Source: Sphingobacteriaceae bacterium (GTDB taxonomy: Bacteria > Bacteroidota > Bacteroidia > B-17B0 > Aurantibacillaceae). From it: a stretch of DNA of 6,887 bases. Each line of letters opens with the position of its first letter. Within the stretch, counting starts at the first letter, position 1. Below the pieces are notes generated by a model. It was given only the letters and a program-made list of their open reading frames with translations, ran no database searches and was not told the DNA's origin. The translations under genes were made by a program, and so were the position numbers. Location: contig JAHEYE010000102.1 of NCBI GenBank assembly GCA_023251695.1, positions 1 through 6,887 of the forward strand. Direction: 5' to 3'. Positions 6,738 to 6,887 of the stretch are shown piece after piece.

Positions 6738-6887
6738 AACGCCATTTAGTTTTTTTGAGGTTTACACTAATTTTTTTACATCTTTTTGGAAAGAACAAGT
6801 TATAACCTTAATCCCCGTTTTTTCCTGACCACCAAAATCGTTATTAACAATTAGGCGGTTAATTATTTTTCCGAAGGAACCCCTTCG
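6738..6887. other. Upstream region of nrdA, no confident gene
   Basis: This AT-rich stretch should hold the nrdA promoter, but no good match to TTG/TAnnTTTG at proper spacing was found on the minus strand. A short palindrome CGAAGG-AACC-CCTTCG closes the window (6872-6887). On the minus strand one frame is open from the right edge to a TAA at 6762-6764 (41 codons); it could be the end of an upstream gene, but I do not recognise the residues and the length can arise by chance. Confidence 0.4.

Noticed and set aside
6764..6770. ACACTAA upstream of nrdA as half of an NrdR box
   Set aside because: The matching second half of the palindrome is missing and no second box is nearby, so there is no support for NrdR control.
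6872..6887. CGAAGG-AACC-CCTTCG hairpin as a terminator
   Set aside because: On the minus strand it is followed by an A-rich, not T-rich, sequence, and on the plus strand the following bases lie outside the window.

Overview
The window looks like chromosomal DNA from a member of the Bacteroidota. It is AT-rich, and ribosome-binding sites of the Shine-Dalgarno type are not visible. It carries secreted TPR proteins with the membrane and coiled-coil layout common in that phylum, and a class Ia ribonucleotide reductase large subunit that is strikingly eukaryote-like. I cannot place it below phylum from this sequence.

Layout from left to right: (1) a TPR protein with a signal peptide on the minus strand, starting at 815 and running off the left edge; (2) a short AT-rich divergent intergenic region; (3) a plus-strand FAD-dependent (class A, UbiH/PHBH-like) monooxygenase ending at 2002; (4) convergent to it, a minus-strand group made of a secreted small protein (4135 to 3776), a second TPR protein with a membrane segment (3699 to 2329) and a 116-residue protein of unknown function (2359 to 2009) that overlaps the end of the TPR gene; (5) a strong hairpin terminator and a hairpin-forming intergenic repeat; (6) nrdA, a complete minus-strand gene (6737 to 4317); (7) 150 bases upstream of nrdA without a clear gene.

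The most notable point is the second TPR protein. It has every part of the Bacteroidota TPR/transmembrane/coiled-coil signalling proteins up to the linker that normally leads into a SpoIIE-type PP2C phosphatase, and then stops. Its last residues run into the start of the unknown 116-residue gene, which suggests a deletion or rearrangement that removed the output domain. The two TPR genes are paralogues in the same register, and the monooxygenase and the unknown gene sit between them.

nrdA is the only clear housekeeping gene. No CRISPR array, tRNA, rRNA, insertion sequence or phage gene was seen. I did not find convincing evidence for a wholly new system here.
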